A stretch of DNA of 41,820 nucleotides from an uncultured Bacteroidota bacterium (GTDB lineage Bacteria > Bacteroidota > Bacteroidia > AKYH767-A > JABDAW01), in assembly GCA_903844645.1 (NCBI GenBank), contig CAIMUP010000111.1, positions 1 through 41,820 on the forward strand, in the 5' to 3' direction. The position numbers and the translations under genes are program-made. Below, piece after piece: positions 33,740 through 41,645 of this stretch. Every line of letters begins with the position of its first letter. Position 1 is the first letter of the stretch. The notes beneath the pieces were generated by a model. It was not told where the DNA came from, searched no databases, and worked only from the letters and a program-made list of their open reading frames with translations.

Positions 33740-36100
33740 ATGAAAATCTCAAAAAGTAGTTCCCTTTTATTCCTTTTCGCATTAGTTGTCGGTATCGCTC
33801 ATGCCCAACCGCAAACCAGCGATACGATTCATGTAAAAAATTATTCCATTTATCTGGATACGATTCGCTACTCCGATTCCACGATTTGGGGGCATACCGA
33901 CATGCAAGTCGTCGCCAAAATGAATGGAGTAACCACTATTTCTCTGACCCTTCTTCGGCTGACTGTTGATTCTATTACCTCAAATAATTTGATGCTGGTG
34001 TATAGTTATAACGATACCGTTATCGCCATCCCCACACCCGGCACGATGAACCTTGGTGATTCGATCGCTATCAAGATTTATTACCACGGGCATCCGCAAG
34101 AGGCGATGAATGGTTGGGGTGGATTTATCTTTAGCGGCGTATGGGCGTTTAATATCGGGGCAAACTTTTATAGCAATCCGCATAACGATGGCAAGGCATG
34201 GTATCCCTGTGTTGATGAATTTGGGGATAAGTCGTTGTATGATTTTTATATCACCACCTCCGCTACCAATAAAGCTGCCTGCAATGGCACTTTGCAAAGC
34301 GTAGTAACCAATCCTGATTCGACGAAGACATGGCATTGGCATTTGGCAGAACCGATACCTTCGTATCTTGCCTGTGTTACCGATGCTCCGTTTTATACCA
34401 TGCACACTACCGTTGCCGGATACCCCGTTCAGTGGGATTGTATGACTACCGATACCAACCATGTAATAGGTACTTTTCAACACATCAGCAATGCAATTAT
34501 TACCGATACCACCGCCTGGGGACCATATCGCTGGGAGAAAATCGGGTATGAACTTACGCCCTTCAACGGTGGCGGAATGGAACATGCAACGGCAATAAAT
34601 CTTGGTATCGGGTATGTGAATGGTACGTTGACTTATGAGTCGCTTTGGGTGCATGAACTTTCGCATCATTGGTTTGGCGATTTGGTTACTTGTAAAAATG
34701 CCGGTGATATGTGGCTTAATGAAGGCTGGGCGGTGTATAATGAATCCTTGTTCGATCAAGCCGTGTATGGCGAAACATCTTACCGCAACTGGCATCGAAG
34801 CAACCATCGGAAGGTGCTTCAGTTTGCTCATATTATTGATGGCAGTTATTTGTCATTGGACCATGTTCCGAATGCCTATACCTACGGCAATACCGTTTAT
34901 CAAAAGGGAGCAGACATAGCTCGTACCATGCGGAATTACATGGGCGATGCGGATTTCTTTCCTGCGGTAAAAGGCTATTTGAATGACCTTGCTTTTGGTA
35001 ATGCCGACAACTATGATTTCAGGGATAAACTCTCTCAACATTCTTCCATTAATATGGCTCGTTTCTTCGATGATTGGGTGTTTCATCCGGGCTTCCCGCA
35101 CTTCTCCATTGACTCGGTGAGGGCTGTTCAGAATGGCGGGAATTACAACCTTACCGTTTATACTCGGCAGCGCAATAAGGGCGATTCGAATCATATCTAT
35201 CAGATGCCGGTGGATATTACTTTTGCGGATTCTACCGACTCGATTACTGCCTCCATTGTTATTAATAATTTACTTGATTCCTTCCAGTTTACTTTGCCCT
35301 TTAATCCCACTTGGACTGCCTTGGATCGCGATGAAAAAATTGCCCATGCCGTAAGCTGTTATGAACGACCAATCACTACCAACGGCAACTTCCAATTCCT
35401 CGAAACCAATGCCGCTGTCATCCCGCAAAACCTCGGCACAGGAACGAATATGGTGAGGATAGAACACAACTTCGTTCATCCTGATGGCTTCAAGGGAAAC
35501 AATCTTGGCATCGTGCTTTCCGATTATCATTATTACACAGTGGATGGTATTTTTTCTCCAAACTTCCTTGCCTCTTGCACCTTCTCATACAATGGCAGTG
35601 GAAGCACCATTATCGGGTACTTGGATAATACTTTAATCACCGGTGTGGAGGATAGTTTGGTCTTGTTATACCGTAGCAATACGGCTGATGATTGGCACAT
35701 CGTTTCGGATTATACTCTCAACATCAACTTGAACCATATTGATAAAGTCGGGAGCATGACGGTAGATACATTGCTTCGTGGTGAATATGCTTTCGGGTAT
35801 CGCGATGTGGTGCGTTCCGGTATGCTGGATATTCAAAAGAAATCTTCTTCGCTACTTGTATTTCCGAATCCTAATTCAGGCATTGTGAATATCTCTTTTC
35901 ATCTGGATAATACCGAACAAGCCGTGTTGAAGATTACCGATATCAAAGGGAAAACGATCTATTCCACGACCGTTAAATCGGGTAATGATTCCTTAATTTA
36001 TGATGCCTCCAAAGAACCTGCGGGCAGCTATTTTGTATCTTATGAAATCAAAGGAAAGCCCGTACAGACGACTAAATTCATCTTGAATCATCAGAAATAA
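33740..36100 (+). CDS. M1-family-like zinc metallopeptidase with T9SS sorting domain
   Basis: 786 residues. The signal peptide ends AHAQ near residue 23. An M1-type N-terminal beta domain is followed by GGGMEHATA (near 276) and the zinc site HELSHHWFGD (near 305) with the third ligand in WLNEGWAVYNE. The M1 exopeptidase motif GxMEN reads GGMEH here. Residues about 700-786 are a T9SS type A sorting domain (LLVFPNPNSGIVNISF, then AGSYFVSYEIKGKPVQTTKFIL), so the enzyme is secreted or attached to the cell surface. It should cleave peptides outside the cell. msrA starts 9 bp downstream. Confidence 0.94.
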   Translation: MKISKSSSLLFLFALVVGIAHAQPQTSDTIHVKNYSIYLDTIRYSDSTIWGHTDMQVVAKMNGVTTISLTLLRLTVDSITSNNLMLVYSYNDTVIAIPTPGTMNLGDSIAIKIYYHGHPQEAMNGWGGFIFSGVWAFNIGANFYSNPHNDGKAWYPCVDEFGDKSLYDFYITTSATNKAACNGTLQSVVTNPDSTKTWHWHLAEPIPSYLACVTDAPFYTMHTTVAGYPVQWDCMTTDTNHVIGTFQHISNAIITDTTAWGPYRWEKIGYELTPFNGGGMEHATAINLGIGYVNGTLTYESLWVHELSHHWFGDLVTCKNAGDMWLNEGWAVYNESLFDQAVYGETSYRNWHRSNHRKVLQFAHIIDGSYLSLDHVPNAYTYGNTVYQKGADIARTMRNYMGDADFFPAVKGYLNDLAFGNADNYDFRDKLSQHSSINMARFFDDWVFHPGFPHFSIDSVRAVQNGGNYNLTVYTRQRNKGDSNHIYQMPVDITFADSTDSITASIVINNLLDSFQFTLPFNPTWTALDRDEKIAHAVSCYERPITTNGNFQFLETNAAVIPQNLGTGTNMVRIEHNFVHPDGFKGNNLGIVLSDYHYYTVDGIFSPNFLASCTFSYNGSGSTIIGYLDNTLITGVEDSLVLLYRSNTADDWHIVSDYTLNINLNHIDKVGSMTVDTLLRGEYAFGYRDVVRSGMLDIQKKSSSLLVFPNPNSGIVNISFHLDNTEQAVLKITDIKGKTIYSTTVKSGNDSLIYDASKEPAGSYFVSYEIKGKPVQTTKFILNHQK

Positions 36101-36109
36101 AAAGCAATT

Positions 36110-36751
36110 ATGACGAAGCTCCTTATCATATTCTGCATTGCCGCCACGCTACTCTCCTGCGGGCAATCTACTTCCAAGCAATTAAATAATAAAACAATAA
36201 TGATTACAAAATTAATTTCTAATCCTGACACCGCCACCTTCGCGATGGGGTGTTTTTGGTGTTCTGAAGCCATCTTTCAAGATTTGAAGGGTGTGCAATC
36301 TGTTCAATCTGGCTATGCCGGTGGCTCGGTCAAGAATCCTTCATACCGCGAGGTATGCACGGGTTCTACGGGTCATGCCGAAGCGATCCAGGTGGTGTAT
36401 GATACCACGAAAATCACCTTCACCGAACTGCTGGAAATCTTCTGGGCATCGCATGATCCGACGACCTTGAATCGGCAGGGAGCGGATGAAGGAACGCAGT
36501 ACCGGTCGGGTGTTTTTGTTCATTCCGAACAGCAGAAAGAATTGGCGGAAGCATTCAAAAAGAAATTAGAAATGGAGAAAAAATTCGATGCTAAGATCGT
36601 TACCGAGATTACGCCGTTCACCAATTTCTACAGAGCCGAAAACTACCACGACGATTACTTCAAGCTGCATGGCGAAGAGCCGTATTGCACCCATGTGATT
36701 GCTCCGAAGGTGGAGAAATTCAAGAAGGCATTCAAGGATAAATTGAAATAA
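36110..36751 (+). CDS. msrA: Peptide methionine-(S)-sulfoxide reductase MsrA, lipoprotein form
   Basis: 213 residues. The catalytic motif is FAMGCFWCSEAIF, with the nucleophilic Cys in GCFW; GYAGG, TGHAEAIQVVYD, FWASHDPTTLNRQGADEGTQYRSG and NYHDDYF complete the MsrA fold. It repairs oxidised methionine in proteins. The first 20 residues form a lipoprotein signal (IIFCIAATLLSCGQ), so this MsrA acts in the envelope rather than the cytoplasm. It follows the metallopeptidase after 9 bp and is probably co-transcribed. Confidence 0.97.
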   Translation: MTKLLIIFCIAATLLSCGQSTSKQLNNKTIMITKLISNPDTATFAMGCFWCSEAIFQDLKGVQSVQSGYAGGSVKNPSYREVCTGSTGHAEAIQVVYDTTKITFTELLEIFWASHDPTTLNRQGADEGTQYRSGVFVHSEQQKELAEAFKKKLEMEKKFDAKIVTEITPFTNFYRAENYHDDYFKLHGEEPYCTHVIAPKVEKFKKAFKDKLK

Positions 36752-36765
36752 GATTCATCCCAAAA

Positions 36766-36800
36766 AGAAAGCCTCCCGATTCATCATCGGGAGGCTTTCT
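36766..36800. terminator. Bidirectional terminator between msrA and the next minus-strand gene
   Basis: AGAAAGCCTCCCGAT (36766-36780) pairs perfectly with ATCGGGAGGCTTTCT (36786-36800) over 5 nt. It is A-rich on the left and T-rich on the right, and lies between convergent genes. Confidence 0.92.
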
Positions 36801-36820
36801 CTTTTATCAAAAACCGTTTT

Positions 36821-37453
36821 TTATTTTATCAATTCAGTCCCTGCGATGCTGTATTCGGTGGCAGGACCTTGGGTGCCGCTTGCAAGAATTTCTACATCAA
36901 CATCCGAACCATGTGGATACCTTTTGCTGGTAAAATACATGGTGTGGTTCTGGCTCTCCCCTTCTTCAACCCATGCTGTTTCAGGTGCAGAATGCAACTT
37001 CGTGCGTCCTGTGAAATGATGCGCATATTCATCAGCTTCATATTCAGCTCTGTATAATTGACCACCTTCGGCAACGACCACCACATTGGTTACCCGACCT
37101 GTCCTTGGCTCTGGCGCTCCATGACCTGCCGGAACAGCCACGGGCAGCCCTGTCAATTCAATTTTCGCAGGGTCATTAGCCGCCGTCAAATCAATGTAAT
37201 CGAACAAATCAGAAGTTTTTTGTTTAACAGCCGTCCAATCAATATTGGCAGCAATGGTATGGTGCAAGCCATGGTCGGTACCATAAAGGGTCATCTTGCC
37301 TTGAACAAGGAGAATTTTTGCAGCCGCACCCGGAAAGGCAGCCGCCACCTCGGTTTTAGCCAAGTCCACGAAGACTGTGTTGGTTAAAAAATCAATTAAT
37401 CTTGGTCTGTTATACTTCAGACAACTTCTGCGAATGATGTACTTTGGAGTCAT
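36821..37453 (-). CDS. Small protein of unknown function, similar plan to two others here
   Basis: 210 residues, no signal peptide or membrane segment. The first half is probably helical (LIDFLTNTVFVDLAKTEVAAAF, VKQKTSDLFDYIDLTAANDP); the second half looks like a beta-sandwich (RVTNVVVVAEGGQLYRAEYEAD, NHTMYFTSKRYPHGSDVDVEIL) and ends GPATEYSIAGTELIK, reminiscent of the end of an Fn3 strand G. It resembles the genes at 2347 and 20127 in size and plan, but I could not align them convincingly by eye. A TAGATTTG box lies 43 bp upstream. No function proposed. Confidence 0.7.
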   Translation of the reverse strand: MTPKYIIRRSCLKYNRPRLIDFLTNTVFVDLAKTEVAAAFPGAAAKILLVQGKMTLYGTDHGLHHTIAANIDWTAVKQKTSDLFDYIDLTAANDPAKIELTGLPVAVPAGHGAPEPRTGRVTNVVVVAEGGQLYRAEYEADEYAHHFTGRTKLHSAPETAWVEEGESQNHTMYFTSKRYPHGSDVDVEILASGTQGPATEYSIAGTELIK

Positions 37454-37495
37454 ATTTATTTATTTTTATTTGGTTCAAAATTTTATTATCGGGGG

Positions 37496-37503
37496 CAAAT
37501 CTA
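37496..37503 (-). promoter_or_regulatory. Bacteroidota -7 promoter box for the 210-aa protein gene
   Basis: The minus strand reads TAGATTTG followed by CCCCCG, an exact TAnnTTTG match. Confidence 0.6.
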
Positions 37504-37589
37504 ACATAAGTTTGAGATAAGCAAGTTTATTCCTCCTTTTACAAGATTTATTTTGCATCTGCCAAAAAGCAATATTATTCCGTTGCCGC

Positions 37590-37861
37590 GTCATATCGTC
37601 CCCCAATTTGGCGATAAGATTTCGGCTCAGGGCGATATGACGAAAAAATTCCATCATATCGCCGCAACCCATATCATATCGCGCCGCCGCCGCATCATAT
37701 TGCCGCAATGCCAAATCATATTACGTCGTCGCCACGTAATATCGCCCCACCGCTACGTCATAAGTTGCCGGAGCTACGTCATATTACCAGCCGCTCCCGA
37801 CATATCGTGGAATTTTCTGGAGATATGACGAAAAAATTTCATCCTATCTCCCAAGCACGAT
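37590..37861. repeat. 21-bp tandem array L8, 13 units (one step of 20 bp)
   Basis: Units start at 37590, 37611, 37632, 37653, 37673, 37694, 37715, 37736, 37757, 37778, 37799, 37820 and 37841. Only the step from 37653 to 37673 is 20 bp. Core ATCATATTGCCGC, the most diverged array here, in which mainly the CATAT/GATAT position is kept. GCGATATGA (37632-37640) pairs with TCATATCGC (37654-37662) over 13 nt. The units at 37632 and 37820 are near copies (GATATGACGAAAAAATT) although nine units apart. It lies between the 210-aa protein and OsmC genes. Confidence 0.9.
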
Positions 37862-37922
37862 TTCATATTAAACAATCCCTCATTATCCCCGAAAAAAACA
37901 GCAGTGTCCTTTTCTTTAATTC

Positions 37923-38330
37923 TTATTGATACTTAAAGGTTACGCCCTGATGAATGTCGGGGTGTAAACTTTTTGCTACCGGGCAGGTTACGGCGGCATT
38001 TCTCAATAAATCTTGTTCCTTTTCGCTGAAATTGCCTGGGGGCATATCGAAGGCGATATTCACTTCTGTTACCCTTCTCGGGTCGGTTCCCATCACTTTC
38101 GAGATGGCGATTTTTGTTCCCTCGATAGGGATATTATTCCGCCTCGCGACGATGCCCATGATGGTCAGCATACAGGTTCCGAGGGCGGTCGCCATAAGGT
38201 CAGTCGGCGAGAATGCTTCGCCTTTTCCCTGATTGTCAGCAGGGGCATCGGTAATGATGGATACTCCTGATTTGAGGTGGGTGATTTCGATTCTTAAATC
38301 ACCAAGGTAGGTACCGTTTGCTATTTCCAT
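37923..38330 (-). CDS. OsmC family protein
   Basis: 135 residues from MEIANG at 38330; an upstream in-frame ATG at 38408 would add 26 residues unlike the family and would overlap the promoter. The OsmC/Ohr fold shows EAFSPTDLMATALGTCMLTIM with one conserved Cys, and NAAVTCPVAKSLHPDI with the second, the thiol pair of this peroxidase-like family. It likely detoxifies organic or lipid hydroperoxides in the cytoplasm. A TAATTTTG box ends 5 bp before this ATG on the minus strand, supporting the start and implying a nearly leaderless mRNA. Confidence 0.92.
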   Translation of the reverse strand: MEIANGTYLGDLRIEITHLKSGVSIITDAPADNQGKGEAFSPTDLMATALGTCMLTIMGIVARRNNIPIEGTKIAISKVMGTDPRRVTEVNIAFDMPPGNFSEKEQDLLRNAAVTCPVAKSLHPDIHQGVTFKYQ

Positions 38331-38335
38331 GGAGG

Positions 38336-38343
38336 CAAAATTA
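38336..38343 (-). promoter_or_regulatory. -7 promoter box touching the OsmC start
   Basis: The minus strand reads TAATTTTG followed by CCTCC and then the ATG at 38330. Confidence 0.6.
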
Positions 38344-38632
38344 GGAAAAAGGAAATCATTCCTATTCCTATGAAATCTTCCTTTAAGGAATGTTCCCGAA
38401 CGGAGCAAAGGGGCATGAGTATAGAATATCGGGCTTTGGCGGATGGTGTTTTCTTAAACTTTTTTTAGATTTCTCTTGCATCTATCAAAATTTTTATAAA
38501 TTAGCCGCCTCAAAAGAATTTTAAAAGGCGCACAATAAAAGATAAAAACAGAAGTTATTAAGGACTTCAAAACAAGAAGATAATAACAGAATAAAAAAAA
38601 GCAATAAATAAACTAAATCAAATTCAAATAAA

Positions 38633-39445
38633 ATGAGTAAAACAAATGAATCATCCGGCGGTCTGAAATCTATGTTTGCCGCAATCGTTATTCCGGTAGC
38701 TTTCGTGGTAGCTGCCTTAATTTACACGTATGTATTAGGCGACCCTTCGCATTTTCAGGGTAACGATCCGGAGAAAAATCCTGCCGATACCATGGGTATT
38801 ATTCACAAAGGAGGTATCATCGTGCCATTGTTGATCGGTATGTTGATATTGGTGGTAACTTTCTCCATCGAAAGGATGCTGACCATTGCCCGCGCCAAAG
38901 GAAAAGGAAGCGTGGAGACATTTGTAAGAAAGATTCGCTCATTAATGACAGCAGGAGATATGAATGCCGCCATGGCAGAATGCGATAAACAACAAGGTTC
39001 GATAGCTAACGTCGTTCGTTCCGGCTTAAAGAAGTATAAAGAAATGGAAAACGAACATGGGTTGGATAAAGAAAGGAAAATCCTCGCCATCCAAAAAGAT
39101 ATTGAAGAAGCTACCGAGTTGGAATTACCAATGTTGGAAAAGAATCTGGTGATTATTTCTACCATTGCTTCTATTGCTACGCTGATGGGATTGTTAGGAA
39201 CCGTAATTGGAATGATTCGTGCGTTTAAAGCTCTTGCGGCGGCAGGTGCACCTGATGCTATTGCCCTTTCGACAGGTATTTCAGAAGCTCTTATTAATAC
39301 TGCGTTCGGTATCGGTACATCAGCTTTGGCTATTATTCTGTATAACTATTTCACCACCCGCATTGATGGTTTAACTTACGGTATTGACGAAGCAGGTTTC
39401 AGCATCGTAAATACGTTTGCAGCTAAATACAAAGAAAGTAACTAA
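38633..39445 (+). CDS. exbB: MotA/TolQ/ExbB proton channel protein
   Basis: 270 residues. Membrane segments lie at about 14-33 (AAIVIPVAFVVAALIYTYV), 58-80 (IIVPLLIGMLILVVTFSIER), 165-190 (ISTIASIATLMGLLGTVIGMI) and 215-240 (TAFGIGTSALAIILYNYF); the last two contain the conserved pore residues of ExbB. With ExbD it converts proton flow into TonB motion. It is first gene of a four-gene operon (exbB, exbD, exbD, tonB). The 180 bp upstream are AT-rich with a TAAATTAGCCGCC promoter-like segment. Confidence 0.96.
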   Translation: MSKTNESSGGLKSMFAAIVIPVAFVVAALIYTYVLGDPSHFQGNDPEKNPADTMGIIHKGGIIVPLLIGMLILVVTFSIERMLTIARAKGKGSVETFVRKIRSLMTAGDMNAAMAECDKQQGSIANVVRSGLKKYKEMENEHGLDKERKILAIQKDIEEATELELPMLEKNLVIISTIASIATLMGLLGTVIGMIRAFKALAAAGAPDAIALSTGISEALINTAFGIGTSALAIILYNYFTTRIDGLTYGIDEAGFSIVNTFAAKYKESN

Positions 39446-39453
39446 AGATTTAT

Positions 39454-39505
39454 AAATTATAAATTGCACACTGCATCCATAATTTATAATTCATAATTTA
39501 TAATT
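39454..39505. repeat. Intra-operon AT-rich stem-loop between exbB and exbD
   Basis: AATTATAAATT (39455-39465) pairs with AATTTATAATT, which occurs twice in tandem (39481-39491 and 39495-39505); the loop is about 15 nt. It may act as an RNA-processing or stability element setting ExbB:ExbD ratios. Confidence 0.6.
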
Positions 39506-39515
39506 CTGAAAGAAA

Positions 39516-40139
39516 ATGCCTAAAGTAAAACCGCATAGAAGTTCGCCGACATTGGATATGACTCCGATGGTTGATCTCGCGTTTTTGTTGGTAACATTTT
39601 TCATGCTTACCACCAAGTTCGCTCCCGAAGAACCGGTGTTGGTGGATATGCCGAAATCTCATTCTACTTATATCGTTCCTGAAAAGGATATACTCCTTAT
39701 TACTGTTGGCAAAGATGGTAAAGTGTTCTTTGGCTTGGATGGAAAGTATGTTAAGCAACAAGTAATAAAGAATATGGGAGCACAGTTTAATGTTAAATTC
39801 ACTCCAGAACAAATCACTCGATTCTCTGTGTTACCCAGTTTCGGAATGCCCGTTGCAAGTCTTCAAAAGTATATTGATATGGATCCTGACCAACGAAAGA
39901 CAGTCGTTCAACCGGGTATCCCTGTGGACTCATTGAATAATGAACTTTTCTATTGGGTATTCTTCTCCCGAAGCGAAAACAGGAAACTGTTAGTCGCCAT
40001 TAAAGGTGATGGCGAAGCAGAGTATCCGGTCTTTAACAAGATTATCGAAACCTTAAAAGACCCACAATTGAATTGTACTATCTTCAATTTGATTACCAAC
40101 TTAGAATCTGATAATAAAGTCGAAATAGAAAAATTATAA
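39516..40139 (+). CDS. exbD: ExbD/TolR family protein, first copy
   Basis: 207 residues. The N-terminal segment is SPTLDMTPMVDLAFLLVTFFML, with the single membrane helix and the conserved aspartate of MVDLAF that carries protons. The periplasmic domain is longer than in classical ExbD, as in many Bacteroidota. It partners ExbB; its stop is 6 bp before the next ExbD. Confidence 0.95.
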   Translation: MPKVKPHRSSPTLDMTPMVDLAFLLVTFFMLTTKFAPEEPVLVDMPKSHSTYIVPEKDILLITVGKDGKVFFGLDGKYVKQQVIKNMGAQFNVKFTPEQITRFSVLPSFGMPVASLQKYIDMDPDQRKTVVQPGIPVDSLNNELFYWVFFSRSENRKLLVAIKGDGEAEYPVFNKIIETLKDPQLNCTIFNLITNLESDNKVEIEKL

Positions 40140-40145
40140 ATCATT

Positions 40146-40694
40146 ATGTCAGAAGTACAACAGCAAGGCGGCGGGAATAAAAAGGGTGGTAAAATCCGTA
40201 GTAAAAAGCAATCTACTCGTATTGACATGACCCCAATGGTTGATTTGGCATTTCTATTATTAACCTTCTTTATGCTTACCACCACCTTTGCGAAGCCAAA
40301 GGCAATGGAGATAAAAGTTCCTGAAAAGAAAAAGATTAATGAAAAAGTTCCTGAAGTACAAGAAGGACGGGTAATGAATATTATATTAGGAGAGAAAGAT
40401 ACGATATACTGGTGGATGGGAATTACCAAACCGGAATTACATGGAACCAATTATTCTAAAGATGGTATTCGCAAGACTGTTCTTCAAAAAACTAAGGATG
40501 TAGATGCTTTGATAAGAAGTCAAGGAAAAGACCCTGTGAAGTTTCCGATAGTGGTTTTGATTAAGCCGGTGGAGAAATCCAAGTATCGAAACTTGGTGGA
40601 CATTTTTGATGAGATGAAGGTTACGGCAACGACAACTTATGCCCTCGTTCCTCCCACTCCCGATGATTTGGCTTTAATAAAAGGAGGAAAATAA
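40146..40694 (+). CDS. exbD: ExbD/TolR family protein, second copy
   Basis: 182 residues. A basic N-terminus (GGNKKGGKIRSKKQSTR) is followed by IDMTPMVDLAFLLLTFFMLTT with the proton-carrying aspartate. The periplasmic part differs from the first copy, so a heteromeric ExbD dimer is possible. It is third gene of the Ton operon, 45 bp before tonB. Confidence 0.95.
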   Translation: MSEVQQQGGGNKKGGKIRSKKQSTRIDMTPMVDLAFLLLTFFMLTTTFAKPKAMEIKVPEKKKINEKVPEVQEGRVMNIILGEKDTIYWWMGITKPELHGTNYSKDGIRKTVLQKTKDVDALIRSQGKDPVKFPIVVLIKPVEKSKYRNLVDIFDEMKVTATTTYALVPPTPDDLALIKGGK

Positions 40695-40739
40695 TTTTAT
40701 GGAATCAATGAATCTTTCGCATCAGTAAACAAAAAGACC

Positions 40740-41546
40740 ATGGCAAGTACAAATTCATTATTCAACGATTGGGGCAACGAGGTTTCTACCGGAAGAAACG
40801 ATATAGTTTTTGAAGACAGGAATCGCGAATATGGTGCTTATGTTTTAAGAAGATATTATGGCAAAAGAGCAAGTACCGCATTCGGAATTGCGTTAGCTTT
40901 TGCTGTTTTGGTATTGGCATTGCCTTATATTATGCGATTGTTTGAGGGAATGGAAGATCTTAATGCAAAGAAGGCTTCTAAGGTAATTGCTACCGAACTC
41001 GGACCGCCGCCATCATTAGAAAAAACTCCACCGCCACCAAAAGTAAATATCCCAAAACAGATAGAACAAGTCCGGTTTATTCCGCCAAAAGTGGTTATAA
41101 AACCTGTGGATGAGCCTGAACTGCCTAAAAATACCGACCCTCCGAAGCCTCCTCCCCCTCCCGATAATACCCCAGGACCGGATACTACGGTTTATGTTGC
41201 GCCATCGGCTCCCATACCGCCGCCTAAGCCTACGATTTATACTTATGTGGAGCAGCCGCCTATCTTCCCAGGGGGCGAGGATAAGTTGATGGAATATCTT
41301 GGGAATAATTTGAAATACCCTTCCTTCGCAAGGGAAAATGATATTAAAGGAAAGGTCTTCGTTACCTTCGTGGTGAATGATAACGGCAAAATATCCGATG
41401 TAAAATTGCTCCGTGGAATCGGTGGGGGATGCGATGAAGAAGCCATCAGAGTGGTAAAGGCAATGCCTACCTGGAAGCCCGGCAAGCAAAATGGTAATGC
41501 GGTGCCAGTGCAATTCAATTTGCCAATTCAATTCCAACTGAAATAG
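40740..41546 (+). CDS. tonB: Energy transducer TonB
   Basis: 268 residues. The cytoplasmic N-terminus has the NREYGAYVLRRYYGKRAS motif common in Bacteroidota TonB, then one membrane helix at about 44-66 (FGIALAFAVLVLALPYIM). A proline-rich periplasm-spanning stretch follows at about 85-160 (PPPPKVNIPK, PPKPPPPPDNTPGPD). The TonB C-terminal domain at about 172-268 contains PIFPGGEDKLMEYLGNNLKYP and KGKVFVTFVVNDNGKISDVKL. It couples ExbBD to TonB-dependent receptors. Array L9 starts 99 bp after its stop. Confidence 0.96.
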   Translation: MASTNSLFNDWGNEVSTGRNDIVFEDRNREYGAYVLRRYYGKRASTAFGIALAFAVLVLALPYIMRLFEGMEDLNAKKASKVIATELGPPPSLEKTPPPPKVNIPKQIEQVRFIPPKVVIKPVDEPELPKNTDPPKPPPPPDNTPGPDTTVYVAPSAPIPPPKPTIYTYVEQPPIFPGGEDKLMEYLGNNLKYPSFARENDIKGKVFVTFVVNDNGKISDVKLLRGIGGGCDEEAIRVVKAMPTWKPGKQNGNAVPVQFNLPIQFQLK

Positions 41547-41645
41547 GAAATTACCAATAGTACCTTTGCATATCTGCGGGTAACTTTTCTGACATTCATA
41601 AAACAAGATTTATTCCCCAAAAAATTCAATACTTATTCCAATAAA

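Noticed and set aside
37590-37861. CRISPR-like array
   Set aside because: Units are contiguous, lack unique spacers, and no cas genes are present anywhere in the window.
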